Notes under the pieces: model-generated
Told to the model about the DNA's origin: nothing
Seen by the model: the letters and a program-made list of their open reading frames with translations, nothing else
Databases searched by the model: none
Part shown: piece by piece, positions 27,769-36,898 of the stretch
Numbering within the stretch: position 1 is the stretch's first letter
How the letters are laid out: the number at the start of each line of letters is the position of its first letter
Program-made: the position numbers and the translations under genes
From: Parahaliea aestuarii
GTDB taxonomy: Bacteria > Pseudomonadota > Gammaproteobacteria > Pseudomonadales > Halieaceae
Assembly: GCF_008064635.1 (NCBI RefSeq)
Contig: NZ_VRYZ01000004.1
Span: 372,001 to 436,000, forward strand
Length of the DNA stretch: 64,000 nt
Reading direction: 5' to 3'

Positions 27769-28611
27769 CTAGCGCAGCTCGTGCGGCTGGCAGTGATCCA
27801 TATCGCCGTAGTCCAGGTTCTCGCCGGCCATGCCCCAGATGAACACATAGCTGCTGGTACCGACACCGGTGTGCATCGACCAGGGCGGCGAAACCACCGC
27901 TTCCTCGTTGCCCATCCAGATATGGCGGGTTTCCTCTTTCGGACCCATGAAGTGACAGACGGCCTGATCCTCCGGCAACTCAAAATAGAAGTAGGCCTCC
28001 ATCCGACGGTCGTGAATGTGGGCCGGCATGGTGTTCCAGACACTGCCCGGGTGGAACTCGGTCAGGCCCATCTGCAGTTGGCAGGTCTCCACCACGGTGT
28101 TGACCAGCAGTTTGTTGATCGTGCGCTCATTGCAGGTTTCTCCCGAGCCCAGTGTCATGGCATCCGCATCGGCCATGCCCACCTTCCGGTCGGGGTAGCT
28201 GTGATGGGCAGGCGCTGAATTAATGTAGAACTTGGCCGGTTTGCCTGAGTCGACACTGGCGAATTCCACCTGCTTGTTCCCGGCGCCCAGGTACATGGCC
28301 TCCCGGTAGCCGATCTCGTGCACCGTACCGTCCACGGTAATGGTGCCGGGGCCTCCGATATTGATCGCACCCAGTTCGCGGCGGTGCAGGAAATACTCAG
28401 CCTTCAACGGGTCGATGGTTTCCAGCGGCAAGGCACGGGTTACGGGGAACACGCCACCCACAATCAGACGCTCGTAGTGGGTGTAGGTCAGCGAGACCCT
28501 GTCCTGCTGGAACAGATTGCTGACATGGTAGTGCTTGCGCAGGGTCTCGGTATCGTAGCGCTTGTAATCATCCGGATGGGTTGCAAAACGCACGCTGTAT
28601 TCAGTGGTCAT
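27769..28611 (-). CDS. kduI: 5-dehydro-4-deoxy-D-glucuronate isomerase
   Basis: Isomerises 5-keto-4-deoxyuronate, the spontaneous form of unsaturated galacturonate, to 2,5-diketo-3-deoxygluconate. The 280-residue cupin has LGAINIGGPGTITVDG, REAMYLGAG and the zinc-binding NTMPAHIHDRRMEAYFYFEL, followed by SPPWSMHTGVGTSSYVFIWGMAGEN. Length and motifs match E. coli KduI (278). It lies 25 bases after the GH105 gene and starts the cytoplasmic part of that unit. Confidence 0.96.
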   Translation of the reverse strand: MTTEYSVRFATHPDDYKRYDTETLRKHYHVSNLFQQDRVSLTYTHYERLIVGGVFPVTRALPLETIDPLKAEYFLHRRELGAINIGGPGTITVDGTVHEIGYREAMYLGAGNKQVEFASVDSGKPAKFYINSAPAHHSYPDRKVGMADADAMTLGSGETCNERTINKLLVNTVVETCQLQMGLTEFHPGSVWNTMPAHIHDRRMEAYFYFELPEDQAVCHFMGPKEETRHIWMGNEEAVVSPPWSMHTGVGTSSYVFIWGMAGENLDYGDMDHCQPHELR

Positions 28612-28636
28612 AGTCTTTCTCCTGGGCGCTTGCCTG

Positions 28637-31054
28637 CTATTGCAGCAGTTGCGCTATTTCAAGGCTGGCGAAAACAAAGGGGCCGAGGCCCTTGGGATCA
28701 TCCCTGATCACCTTTTCGCTCATGTAGTACTGGTAGCTGCCATCGCGCCCGAAGCCGAGGCCCGCCACCTGGCAATTATGGGTCAGGCTGGTGCTGCCAT
28801 CGGGGTGAGGTTCAACGAACTCGCGCACCAGACCTTCGTAGGCTGTCACCGCGGCCTCGCGATAGGAAGCCGGCAGAATGCCATTGTTCACCCCCTTGGC
28901 CAGCATGTAGGTAAACATGCTGCTGGCCGACGCTTCCCGGTAGTTACCCACCGCATCGGGGCGGTCGAGTATCTGATACCAGGTGCCGCTGTCGTCCTGT
29001 ACTTTCAACAGGGCATCCGCAAGTTGCCGGGTCATATCAACAAGCACCTGGCGCTGTTCCTCATGGCCGGCGGGGATGTAATCCAGCGTATCCACCAGGG
29101 CCATGGCCAGCCAGCCCAGACCACGCCCCCAGAACAAGGCCGAGCGGCCGGTGTCGGGATCGGCCCAGACCTGCTGCTTCTTTTCGTCCCAGGCATGCCA
29201 GTACAGGCCGGTTTCCGGGTCGCGCAACTGGTCGCGGCTGACCTCGAACTCCTTGATCACTTCCTCCAGGCTGGCGCCATTCTCGAATAGCTGGCTGTAG
29301 TGAGCGAGGAAGGGCATGCCCATATAGACGCCATCCAGCCACAGCTGCCAGGGATAGCGCTGCTTGTGCCAGAAGGCGCCGGCGCTGACCCGCGGATGCT
29401 CCTGCAACTGTTCGCGGAGTTGGTCGGCGGCCTTGCGGTAGCGCTCCTCGCCGGTGCGCTGGTACAAGCGCAACAGCATCTTGCCGCTGTTGATACTGTC
29501 GATGTTGTACCTGGACTTGTCGTAGCTATGCAGGCTACCGTCCTCTGCGACAAAGGAGGAGATCACCTCCTCGGCCACTGAGTTGTAGGCACTGTCGTTC
29601 AGGGCCAGGCCGACATCGTCGTAGGCTTGCATCAGCAGGCCCGTGGTGTACTCCCAGTTGGAAGGGCGCTGGCGCAGATCATCCCAGCCGCCGTAGGCCA
29701 GTTGCTTGCCGTGGCGGGCGATTTCGGAGTCGACCATTGCCTGCGCCCAGCCGCGGGCCGCGGCGGCAGTGACGGGAAACTGCTTTTGGCTGGCGCCGTA
29801 GGCGCTGGTCACCTGGACACGCGGTGCGATGGTCAGGCGCTCGGCCTCTTGCTCGAGGTAGTCGGAAAAAGCCTGCCGGTTTTTTATCCCATTTGGCTCT
29901 CCGTCCCAGGCAGAGAGAAAATAATACTCAACCCGCGTTCCTCGGGGCCTGAGAACAGCTACATGATTGGCCTCGTCCTCGGCCAGCTGTTGCAGGTCCT
30001 TGCGGTGGAACAGCACAGCCATCCCCAGCTTACCGCCATCGAGGCTCTGCTGGCCCCAGGTAGCCAGGTAGGAAAAAGCTTCACCGGTAATATCCAGATC
30101 CCCCTTGAGCACCTCGGTACCCGGATGCCTGACCAGCCCGGTCACCAGATTGTCGAGCGCTTCCGAGGATTCCAGAACCACCTTCACCAGCCGGCTACCG
30201 GCCTGCATGGTGAGCGTGCTGTGCAATTGCACAGTTTTGCCCGCCACCTGCCAGTCGCGGTAGTCGATACTGAAGGAGGACTGCAGGGCACCGTTCTCGA
30301 GAATCCTTGCCGTCCAGCCCGAGACGTCGGACACGCGTTGCACTGCGCCATCCTGCCAGTAGCCATATCCACCCATTCCCAGGGACGCTCCCACCTTGAG
30401 TACATCCAGCCCCCAGTCTGCCGGTTCGTGGTAGGACGAAAATCCGTCGAGACCAACTTTCTGCAGCACCGGCTCCGGCACCCGCTTGCCGAAGATATCG
30501 AAGCCATTGCGCTCGTCGAGGTAGACCCGGTAGCCGACCCTGTCGGACTCGATACCGGGCCCTTCATAGCGGATGAATTCAGAGTGATCGGTGTGCTCGG
30601 GAGGCGGCGTCAATTCGCTAACATTGACGAAATCACCGCCAATGTATTTGCGCCCCTGCCACTGCCCACCCTCCTTGCGGGAAATTTCCGCCTGGGTACG
30701 CTTTACGTACTTCTGCTGTGCCGCCAGAGCCGCATCGCTCACCACCCGGAATTGCTCGCGCCCGGCACCCTCGAGGTCCACCGAGACCAGCAGGCTGTCC
30801 GGCGCCTCGTCACCGTCGGTATCCAGCAACTGGCTGGGCAGTACCTGCTCACCTTGCAACGCCACCAGGGAGGACGCGGAAACACCGCTTTCTACGCCCA
30901 GTTCGGCGAAGCTCAGCACAAGGGGCTCATCTGCGCGCGCAAATTCGGAGGGGGTGGCGACATCCACTGTCGCCAGCGGGGCCGTCCCGGCGCTCGCAAC
31001 CAGCGGTAGCAATGTCAGCATCAGCCATGCGGGAGTGTGTTGTTTTATGGTCAC
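28637..31054 (-). CDS. DUF4861-GH105 fusion: unsaturated (rhamno)galacturonyl hydrolase
   Basis: 805 residues starting with GTG (GGAG 7 bases upstream). A signal peptide ends at VASAGTAPL. Residues about 25-425 match a DUF4861-type beta-rich domain (RYEGPGIESDRVGYRVYLDERNG is the clearest part). Residues about 430-805 are an (alpha/alpha)6 GH105 domain with WLDGVYMGMPFLAHY, whose Asp is the catalytic residue in YteR-type enzymes. WGRGLGWLAMALVD and REASASSMFTY also match. It would remove unsaturated uronate from lyase products in the periplasm. It heads the unit with kduI, kduD, uxaB and PL10. One operator lies 56 bases upstream. Confidence 0.87.
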   Translation of the reverse strand: MTIKQHTPAWLMLTLLPLVASAGTAPLATVDVATPSEFARADEPLVLSFAELGVESGVSASSLVALQGEQVLPSQLLDTDGDEAPDSLLVSVDLEGAGREQFRVVSDAALAAQQKYVKRTQAEISRKEGGQWQGRKYIGGDFVNVSELTPPPEHTDHSEFIRYEGPGIESDRVGYRVYLDERNGFDIFGKRVPEPVLQKVGLDGFSSYHEPADWGLDVLKVGASLGMGGYGYWQDGAVQRVSDVSGWTARILENGALQSSFSIDYRDWQVAGKTVQLHSTLTMQAGSRLVKVVLESSEALDNLVTGLVRHPGTEVLKGDLDITGEAFSYLATWGQQSLDGGKLGMAVLFHRKDLQQLAEDEANHVAVLRPRGTRVEYYFLSAWDGEPNGIKNRQAFSDYLEQEAERLTIAPRVQVTSAYGASQKQFPVTAAAARGWAQAMVDSEIARHGKQLAYGGWDDLRQRPSNWEYTTGLLMQAYDDVGLALNDSAYNSVAEEVISSFVAEDGSLHSYDKSRYNIDSINSGKMLLRLYQRTGEERYRKAADQLREQLQEHPRVSAGAFWHKQRYPWQLWLDGVYMGMPFLAHYSQLFENGASLEEVIKEFEVSRDQLRDPETGLYWHAWDEKKQQVWADPDTGRSALFWGRGLGWLAMALVDTLDYIPAGHEEQRQVLVDMTRQLADALLKVQDDSGTWYQILDRPDAVGNYREASASSMFTYMLAKGVNNGILPASYREAAVTAYEGLVREFVEPHPDGSTSLTHNCQVAGLGFGRDGSYQYYMSEKVIRDDPKGLGPFVFASLEIAQLLQ

Positions 31055-31109
31055 GATTGCGCTCCGGTTGCTTGATGGGTACTGGGTATACGGTGACAGT
31101 CACACTTTG

Positions 31110-31123
31110 TGCCACCGGTAGCA
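31110..31123. promoter_or_regulatory. LacI-type operator 2 (GH105-kduI-kduD-uxaB-PL10 unit)
   Basis: TGCCACCGGTAGCA, identical to the site between uxaA and uxaC, 56 bases upstream of the GTG start of the DUF4861-GH105 gene. On the minus strand TTGCAC at 31137-31132 could be the -35 box just upstream of the operator. Confidence 0.82.
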
Positions 31124-31242
31124 AAGCAGTGCAAAGAGTACAGGGCTGGCGGGGCGAGTTCAAGGTCTTGAGCAGACCTGCACAAGTGTTTGGCTATCAT
31201 GCCCATTCTGAATAAAGTCCAATTCCATGCATCGCCACGGAC

Positions 31243-31277
31243 TAAAAAAAACCCACAACCGTCGCCGGCTGTGGGTT
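31243..31277 (-). terminator. Rho-independent terminator of the pectin TonB receptor
   Basis: AACCCACA (31250-31257) pairs with TGTGGGTT (31270-31277). On the minus strand the stem is followed by a run of at least eight T. It lies 72 bases beyond the receptor stop and separates the receptor transcript from the GH105 unit. Confidence 0.8.
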
Positions 31278-31348
31278 CAAAGGGTTGCGGTCCGAATATC
31301 TGGGGTCCCCGCCCAACGCTTACCCCCGGACCACGCCCCTGGTACCTG

Positions 31349-34036
31349 TTACAGCTTCCAGCGGAAACCCAGGAAGTAGTTGCGGCCAGTGTGGTGATAC
31401 ACATAGCTGAGCGAGTTGCCGCCCGCCAGGTGACGCTGGTCGAAGAACTCATCGGTGATATTGATCACCTCGAAAGTCAGCTGCAGATTCTCGTTCCAGT
31501 TGTAGGAGGAGGAGAAATCAACCTGGGTTGCCTCTTCCACCACTTCGTCCGGGAAGTCGATCAGGAAGTCGTCGCGGTAGTTGACTGACATCCGCGCAGC
31601 GAACTTGTCGTCCTCATAGTAGAGGGTTGCGTTGTAGTTGTTCTCGCTGGTCTGCACCAGCGGGCCCAGATCCTTCGGCTCACCCGGCGCTGCGTAGTCC
31701 ACTTCCGAGTCCACGTAGGTGTAGTTACCCGCAAAGCCGGTGTTGGCCAGGATGCCCGGCAGGAAGGTAAAGGGCATCTGGAAAATCAGCTCGACACCGG
31801 AAAGCTCGCCGCCGTTACCATTTTCATTGCGGGTGACCCTGAAGGGCGTATCGCACTCCCCCTGAATGGGAGAGGCATCCAGCAGGCTGCAGGGCAGGCC
31901 CAGGCTGCTGAAGGGAATGCCGTCTTCCGATACCCGCGCCACGAAGGAATCGATGTCCTTGTAGAAATACCCGACCGAGAACAGGCCCTCGTCCATGAAA
32001 TACCACTCCGCGGACAGGTCGTAGGCATCGGCCTGGAAGGGTTCCAGCTCCGGGTTGCCGAAGCTCAGGGTCGGCTCGCCGAACACGCCAATGGACCCGC
32101 CGGGGGTCAGGTTGCTCAACCCGGGCCGCGCCATGACCTGGGCCCAGGAGGCGCGCACCACAAAGGTATCGCTGATCTCCAGCGCAGTGTTGATGGCCGG
32201 CAGGATGTCGTCGTATTCGGTATCCACGGTCACGGTTGAGCCGGAGAGAATACCGGTAGAGGCCAACTCGGTGTCGTAATAGCGCAGTCCGGCATTGGCA
32301 CGCAGGTTCATGTTGCCAACCGGCACTTCGAAGTCCGCCTGCACGTAGTAGGCCGTGGTTTCCTCTTCGACGCTGCGAATGTCGCCGTCACGGGGAGTGG
32401 CCTCGATGTTGTACAGGTCCACCAGGGCTGCACCGGCATCGATGTTCGGTACAACCCAGGCCTTGTCGTTGCCGCCGGGCATATCCAGGCCGGAGCCAAA
32501 GCCCTTGAGCATGTCGGCCAGCTCCGGGGTGACCGGCACGTTGGCGCCCAGCACATCGGCGACCCTGCCGTCGCGGCGGCCTTCGGCCACATCAAAGGTG
32601 TATTTCTTGAAGGAGCCACCGGCCTTCATGGTCAGCCAGTTGTTCACCGTCCAGTCGAAATCCAGCTTGAAGTTGTCGAAGCTGTTGTCAACGAAGTTGG
32701 GGCGATCGCGGAACTCGGTGTATTCGAACTGCGAGGCGTCGGTCACGTCAAAGCCGTAATCCAGGCGCGGCAGATCCGGATCGGAATAGTCATAGCTGTA
32801 ACCATCGGTGAAATTGTCGAAAATGATGGTGGTTTGCTGCGGGTTCTCGAACTCGGAGTCCGCGGTGCCGAACATGGCGTCCATACGCAGGTCGTCACTG
32901 AAGTAATGTGAGCCACTCAATACATACTGCGTGAACTTGGTTTCCAGTTCGTCGAGGCGGTTCTCAATGCGCACAAAGGTATTGTTGAAGGTGCCGGCCG
33001 TCATCACATTCCCGTTCAGGGTGTAATCGGCCACATCCATCACATCTTCTTCGTTGCGTATCAGCGCCTCCAGGAACTGCTCCTGGCGCGTACCCTCCAG
33101 GGTGCCGTACATGCCCTCGAAAACAATTTCGGTGCGGTCGGAGGGGCGCCACTGAATCGCGCCATTGATGCCGATCCGCTCCTGGTCGTGGGTCAGGCGG
33201 CCGTAACGTGGAATCCGCGGGTGAAAGGAGTCATTGACCGCGGCCACTTCGCCTGGCGAGCTACAGCCGGAGCAACTGCCCCAGTCGGCGTTTTGCCAGC
33301 GCACGGTAGATGCGCCCTCCTCATAGATTTCGCGCTCGGTATAGGCGCCGGCTATCAATACACCCAGCTTGCCGTCGGCGAAGATATTGCTGTACAAGCC
33401 GGCCACGCGGGGATCGACCTCTTCCACCAGGTCGTTGTACAACCCCTGCATGTTCAGTGCCGCCGCCTGACCGTCGTAGTCGAAGGGACGCGCGGTGCGC
33501 AGGTCGACCGTTGCGCCGAGGGAGCCTTCATCCACCCAGGCTTCCTGGGTTTTACGCACCACAATGCTGTTGAACAGCTCGGAGGCAAAAATATTAAAGT
33601 CAAACTGGCGGTCGCGGTTTACGCCGCCGGAACTGTCGGTGCCACCACCGGTGGACAGCCCTTCCATGCCGTTGACCCGCACCCTGGTGAACTGGGGGCC
33701 GAGACCGCGCACGGTGATATTGCGACCCTCACCCGCCTCGCGACGGATGGACACGCCGGGAATCCGCTGCAGGGATTCGGCCAGGTTGAGGTCGGGGAAT
33801 TTGGCGATGTCTTCGGCGACGATGGCGTCGACGGCGCCGACCGCGTCGCGCTTCATGTCCAGGGACTGCTTCAGGCTCTGGCGATAGCCGGTAACGACGA
33901 TCTCTTCCAGTACCTGGCCCGACTCGGACTCACTGCTCTGGGCGAAAGCCGGCAGGGCAACTGCGGCCCCCAGCACATTCGCGGCAGCGACGCTCAACGC
34001 CAGGACATTACGCTTGAATACTCTTTGCTTGCTCAT
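31349..34036 (-). CDS. TonB-dependent receptor, probably for pectic oligosaccharides
   Basis: 895 residues from the ATG at 34036 (AGGT 7 bases upstream; an in-frame GTG lies 9 bases earlier). After the signal peptide ending LPAFAQ come the TonB-box-like EEIVVTGYR and the plug domain with DLNLAESLQRIPGVSI, ITVRGLGPQFTRVRVNG and LGATVDLRTARPFDY. The rest is a 22-strand barrel ending YFLGFRWKL. This sub-type is common in polysaccharide loci of marine gammaproteobacteria. Two operators upstream place it in the galacturonate regulon. Confidence 0.93.
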   Translation of the reverse strand: MSKQRVFKRNVLALSVAAANVLGAAVALPAFAQSSESESGQVLEEIVVTGYRQSLKQSLDMKRDAVGAVDAIVAEDIAKFPDLNLAESLQRIPGVSIRREAGEGRNITVRGLGPQFTRVRVNGMEGLSTGGGTDSSGGVNRDRQFDFNIFASELFNSIVVRKTQEAWVDEGSLGATVDLRTARPFDYDGQAAALNMQGLYNDLVEEVDPRVAGLYSNIFADGKLGVLIAGAYTEREIYEEGASTVRWQNADWGSCSGCSSPGEVAAVNDSFHPRIPRYGRLTHDQERIGINGAIQWRPSDRTEIVFEGMYGTLEGTRQEQFLEALIRNEEDVMDVADYTLNGNVMTAGTFNNTFVRIENRLDELETKFTQYVLSGSHYFSDDLRMDAMFGTADSEFENPQQTTIIFDNFTDGYSYDYSDPDLPRLDYGFDVTDASQFEYTEFRDRPNFVDNSFDNFKLDFDWTVNNWLTMKAGGSFKKYTFDVAEGRRDGRVADVLGANVPVTPELADMLKGFGSGLDMPGGNDKAWVVPNIDAGAALVDLYNIEATPRDGDIRSVEEETTAYYVQADFEVPVGNMNLRANAGLRYYDTELASTGILSGSTVTVDTEYDDILPAINTALEISDTFVVRASWAQVMARPGLSNLTPGGSIGVFGEPTLSFGNPELEPFQADAYDLSAEWYFMDEGLFSVGYFYKDIDSFVARVSEDGIPFSSLGLPCSLLDASPIQGECDTPFRVTRNENGNGGELSGVELIFQMPFTFLPGILANTGFAGNYTYVDSEVDYAAPGEPKDLGPLVQTSENNYNATLYYEDDKFAARMSVNYRDDFLIDFPDEVVEEATQVDFSSSYNWNENLQLTFEVINITDEFFDQRHLAGGNSLSYVYHHTGRNYFLGFRWKL

Positions 34037-34171
34037 TGTAGGCACCTTTTACTTCTTTAAATTAGCGTTATATATGCCAAAGGCATTGTGCCGATGCGGT
34101 TGCGTGACCACACCTACACCGGCTCCGAATTCCGTAAGAAGAACGGACCTGATGCTCCACGACACCAGATG

Positions 34172-34185
34172 TGCTACCGGTGGCA
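34172..34185. promoter_or_regulatory. LacI-type operator 3 (upstream site of the receptor)
   Basis: TGCTACCGGTGGCA, which read on the other strand is TGCCACCGGTAGCA. It lies 136 bases before the receptor start and 31 bases, about three helix turns, from operator 4. Confidence 0.82.
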
Positions 34186-34202
34186 GCTATATAAGCATTT
34201 TG

Positions 34203-34216
34203 TGCCACCGATGGCA
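34203..34216. promoter_or_regulatory. LacI-type operator 4 (second site of the receptor)
   Basis: TGCCACCGATGGCA, one step from the consensus. It is paired with operator 3 at a 31-base distance in the 336-base region between lacI and the receptor. The rest of that region holds no gene. Confidence 0.72.
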
Positions 34217-34372
34217 ACCCTTGCGCAAGAAAAAGTTACGGGCAAATGGTTTCAGAAGAAACTCGTTATTTTTCAGTGGCATAGCGTAGCCGCGGGGCAG
34301 GCAGAATGCCCCGTCAGCAGGCCGGAAAAGTTGCCGTCGCGAGCGTCGTTGCGCGCGACGGAATACGGAGAA

Positions 34373-35413
34373 TCAGCCCCTGTCGGGGGCCGGGCCGCTG
34401 CTCTGGCGCAGTACCAGTTGCGGCGACAGTGCGGAGGGCAGTTCAGCGGCTTCGGCGCTACGCCCGGCAATACACGACAGCAGTTTTTGCACAGCCAACG
34501 CCGCCATGGTCTCGTTCTGGCGATGAAAGGTGGTCAGCGGCGGCACGATCTTCGAAGCCAGCGGACTGTCATCGTAACCTGCTACCGACAGTTGCTGCGG
34601 CACCTTGATGTCCAGGGTCCAGGCGGCGTGTATCACCCCCGCAGCCATCTCGTCATTGCTGGCGAAAATGGCGGTTGGCCGCTGCCTGCGGGTCAACAGG
34701 CGATGGCCGAGCTCGATGCCGGACTCGTAACTGAAATCCCCTTCCACGATATTGGCCGCGGGCAGGCTGCCGCCGAGCGCTTCCAGACCATTGCGGAAGC
34801 CTTCCAGCCGCACCTCGGTGGCAAGGCGGTACTTGGGGCCGGTGATAATGGCGATCTCCCGGTGGCCCAGCTCCACAAAGTGGCGGGCCAGGTCGGCCAT
34901 CACGGCGCCATCATCAGACACCACCATACGTTCGGGCCGGTCCACGGGCACCGCCGCCAGGCGCACATAGTGAAAGCCCTCGGCGTCCAGCGCCGCCGCC
35001 AGCTTGTCGTTGGCGGACAGGGGCGGCAGAATCACCACCCCGTCGAGCTTGGAGCGGGTAATGAATTTCTTCACTCCAGCCACCAGGGTGCGGGCGCGGT
35101 GATCGCAGGGGTGGACCACCAGTTCATAGCCCTGGTCGACACACACACTGAGAATGCCGCGCTGCACCGCGTGGATGAACAGGGCATTGGGATCGTCGTA
35201 AAGCAGGCCAAGCATGTAGGAACGGCTGGACGCCAGCCCCCGGGCCTGGGGGCTGGGCACGTACTTGAGCTGCTTGATGACTTTCTGAATCAGCTCCCGG
35301 GTCTGCTGGTTTACCTTGGGCGACTCATTCAACACCCGCGACACCGTGCGCTTGGAAACGCCGGCGATACGGGCCACGTCATTGATGGTGGGACTGGTTG
35401 ATTCTTTACTCAA
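34373..35413 (-). CDS. LacI-family transcriptional regulator of the pectin locus
   Basis: 346 residues. No ATG exists at the proper place; TTG at 35413 is the best start because GGGAG lies 7 bases before it and the protein then begins LSKESTSPTINDVARIAGV. The LacI helix-turn-helix (INDVARIAGVSKRTVSRVLNES) is followed by the hinge region (YVPSPQARGL), where the Ala/Leu that opens the operator centre sits, and a periplasmic-binding-type sensor domain. It is the last gene of the TRAP-kdgK-GH28 unit. The five 14-bp palindromes in the locus are its likely sites; the inducer may be KDG or a uronate (inference). Confidence 0.92.
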   Translation of the reverse strand: MSKESTSPTINDVARIAGVSKRTVSRVLNESPKVNQQTRELIQKVIKQLKYVPSPQARGLASSRSYMLGLLYDDPNALFIHAVQRGILSVCVDQGYELVVHPCDHRARTLVAGVKKFITRSKLDGVVILPPLSANDKLAAALDAEGFHYVRLAAVPVDRPERMVVSDDGAVMADLARHFVELGHREIAIITGPKYRLATEVRLEGFRNGLEALGGSLPAANIVEGDFSYESGIELGHRLLTRRQRPTAIFASNDEMAAGVIHAAWTLDIKVPQQLSVAGYDDSPLASKIVPPLTTFHRQNETMAALAVQKLLSCIAGRSAEAAELPSALSPQLVLRQSSGPAPDRG

Positions 35414-35435
35414 ATTCCGTACTCCCGAACCTTTC

Positions 35436-36872
35436 TCAGGCCGGCTGGCCTGTGGTGTTATGCCAGCTCTTTCCGTTGATTGATACATTGCGGGCCTGCA
35501 GCCCCTGCACGTGCTCCACAATGCCAGCACTCGCCGCGCGCCGCACCACTACATTCTCCAGACGCAGATTGCGTACCGGGTTGCGGGCGAAGCCGCGCAC
35601 CTGGAATACCCGATCGGCCTCATCCACCCGCAGGTTACTCACCTGTACGTCGCGCACAAGGGGATCGAAATTGCCGGCATCGCCCTCCTCGTAGTGAAAG
35701 TTGATCACCAGTACATCTTTGACCCGACCGACCTGTATGTTGCGGTAGTGCAGGTGCTCCAGCACGCCGCCGCGCACGGAGTTGGTTTTGATGCGCAATG
35801 CACGCTCCAGTTCCGGGCTGTTCATTTCGCAGTCCTCCGCGTAGACATGGCGCACACCTCCGGAGATCTCGCTGCCGATGACGACCCCCCCGTGCCCCGC
35901 CGCCATATGGCAGCCGCGAATCAGGATGTCCTCCGAGGGGACGGCAATGCGCCGGCCGTCGGCATTGCGCCCCGATTTTATGGCAATACAGTCATCACCG
36001 GTATCGAAGCGGCAATTTTCTATCAATACCCTGCGGCAGGACTCTGGATTGCAACCGTCGGAGTTGGGCCCGTGGCTGGAGCAGGTCACTCCGCGCACTA
36101 CCACATCCTCACTCAGCACCGGGTGAATCAGCCAGAAGGGTGCATTGCGAATCGTCACCCCTTCGACCAGTACTCGCTTGCAGCGGTAGAACTGCACCAT
36201 CGGCGGACGCAGCCAGCTGCCCTCGCCATGGATGCGCTCTGCTACGGGCACCCCGGCCTCCGTCTGCCGTTCCAGCAGCGCCCGGGCCGGGGCCTGATCC
36301 TGTCCTGCCACCAGTTCCCAGTGCTGCTCACTGTGCGGCCCCTTCCAGGGCCACCAGGTGCGATCATCGGCGTTGCCCTGCAGGGTACCCAGGCCGGTGA
36401 CCGCCACGTTTTCCTGGTCGCAGGCGTATATCAGGGGGGAGTAGTTCATCAACTCCATCCCTTCCCAGCGGGTAAATACCAGCGGCAGGTAACGCTCGGG
36501 GGCGGTGCTGAAGGACAGTTCGGCGCCCTCCAGCAGATGCAGATTGACATTGGACTTGAGGTGAACAGGGCCACAGGCAAAGGTCCCCGCCGGCACCACC
36601 ACACGACCGCCGCCGGCGCTGTGACAGGCAGCGATGGCCCTGTCGATGGCGGCGCTGGCATCTGCACTGCCGCCGGCCTCGGCGCCGAAATCACGGATAT
36701 CAAAATCGCGCTCCGGGAAGCTGGCAACGGCTATCTGTTCTGCGATGCGCCGGGCGCGCGCCCAGCCGTCGTCTTCACCCGCTGCGCGGCCGGCCGGGAG
36801 AAGCCCCGCCGCAGTGCCCACCACCAGCCCGGTGGCGCCCAGCGAGAGAAACTGTCGTCGCGATGTGGTCAA
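35436..36872 (-). CDS. Polygalacturonase, GH28, Tat-exported
   Basis: 478 residues. The N-terminus TTSRRQFLSLGATGLVVG is a Tat signal (twin Arg 5-6), so it is exported folded. The right-handed beta-helix starts with DFDIRDFGAEAGGSADA. The GH28 catalytic blocks are NSDGCNPESC (Asp272), DTGDDCIAIKSG (Asp293/294), GHGGVVIGSE (His327) and RIKTN. It would hydrolyse saturated (oligo)galacturonate, delivering galacturonate for the TRAP transporter and UxaC. It lies 26 bases after kdgK and 22 before lacI. Confidence 0.93.
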   Translation of the reverse strand: MTTSRRQFLSLGATGLVVGTAAGLLPAGRAAGEDDGWARARRIAEQIAVASFPERDFDIRDFGAEAGGSADASAAIDRAIAACHSAGGGRVVVPAGTFACGPVHLKSNVNLHLLEGAELSFSTAPERYLPLVFTRWEGMELMNYSPLIYACDQENVAVTGLGTLQGNADDRTWWPWKGPHSEQHWELVAGQDQAPARALLERQTEAGVPVAERIHGEGSWLRPPMVQFYRCKRVLVEGVTIRNAPFWLIHPVLSEDVVVRGVTCSSHGPNSDGCNPESCRRVLIENCRFDTGDDCIAIKSGRNADGRRIAVPSEDILIRGCHMAAGHGGVVIGSEISGGVRHVYAEDCEMNSPELERALRIKTNSVRGGVLEHLHYRNIQVGRVKDVLVINFHYEEGDAGNFDPLVRDVQVSNLRVDEADRVFQVRGFARNPVRNLRLENVVVRRAASAGIVEHVQGLQARNVSINGKSWHNTTGQPA

Positions 36873-36898
36873 TTCAATCTCCTCGGTACTGTACCCGC

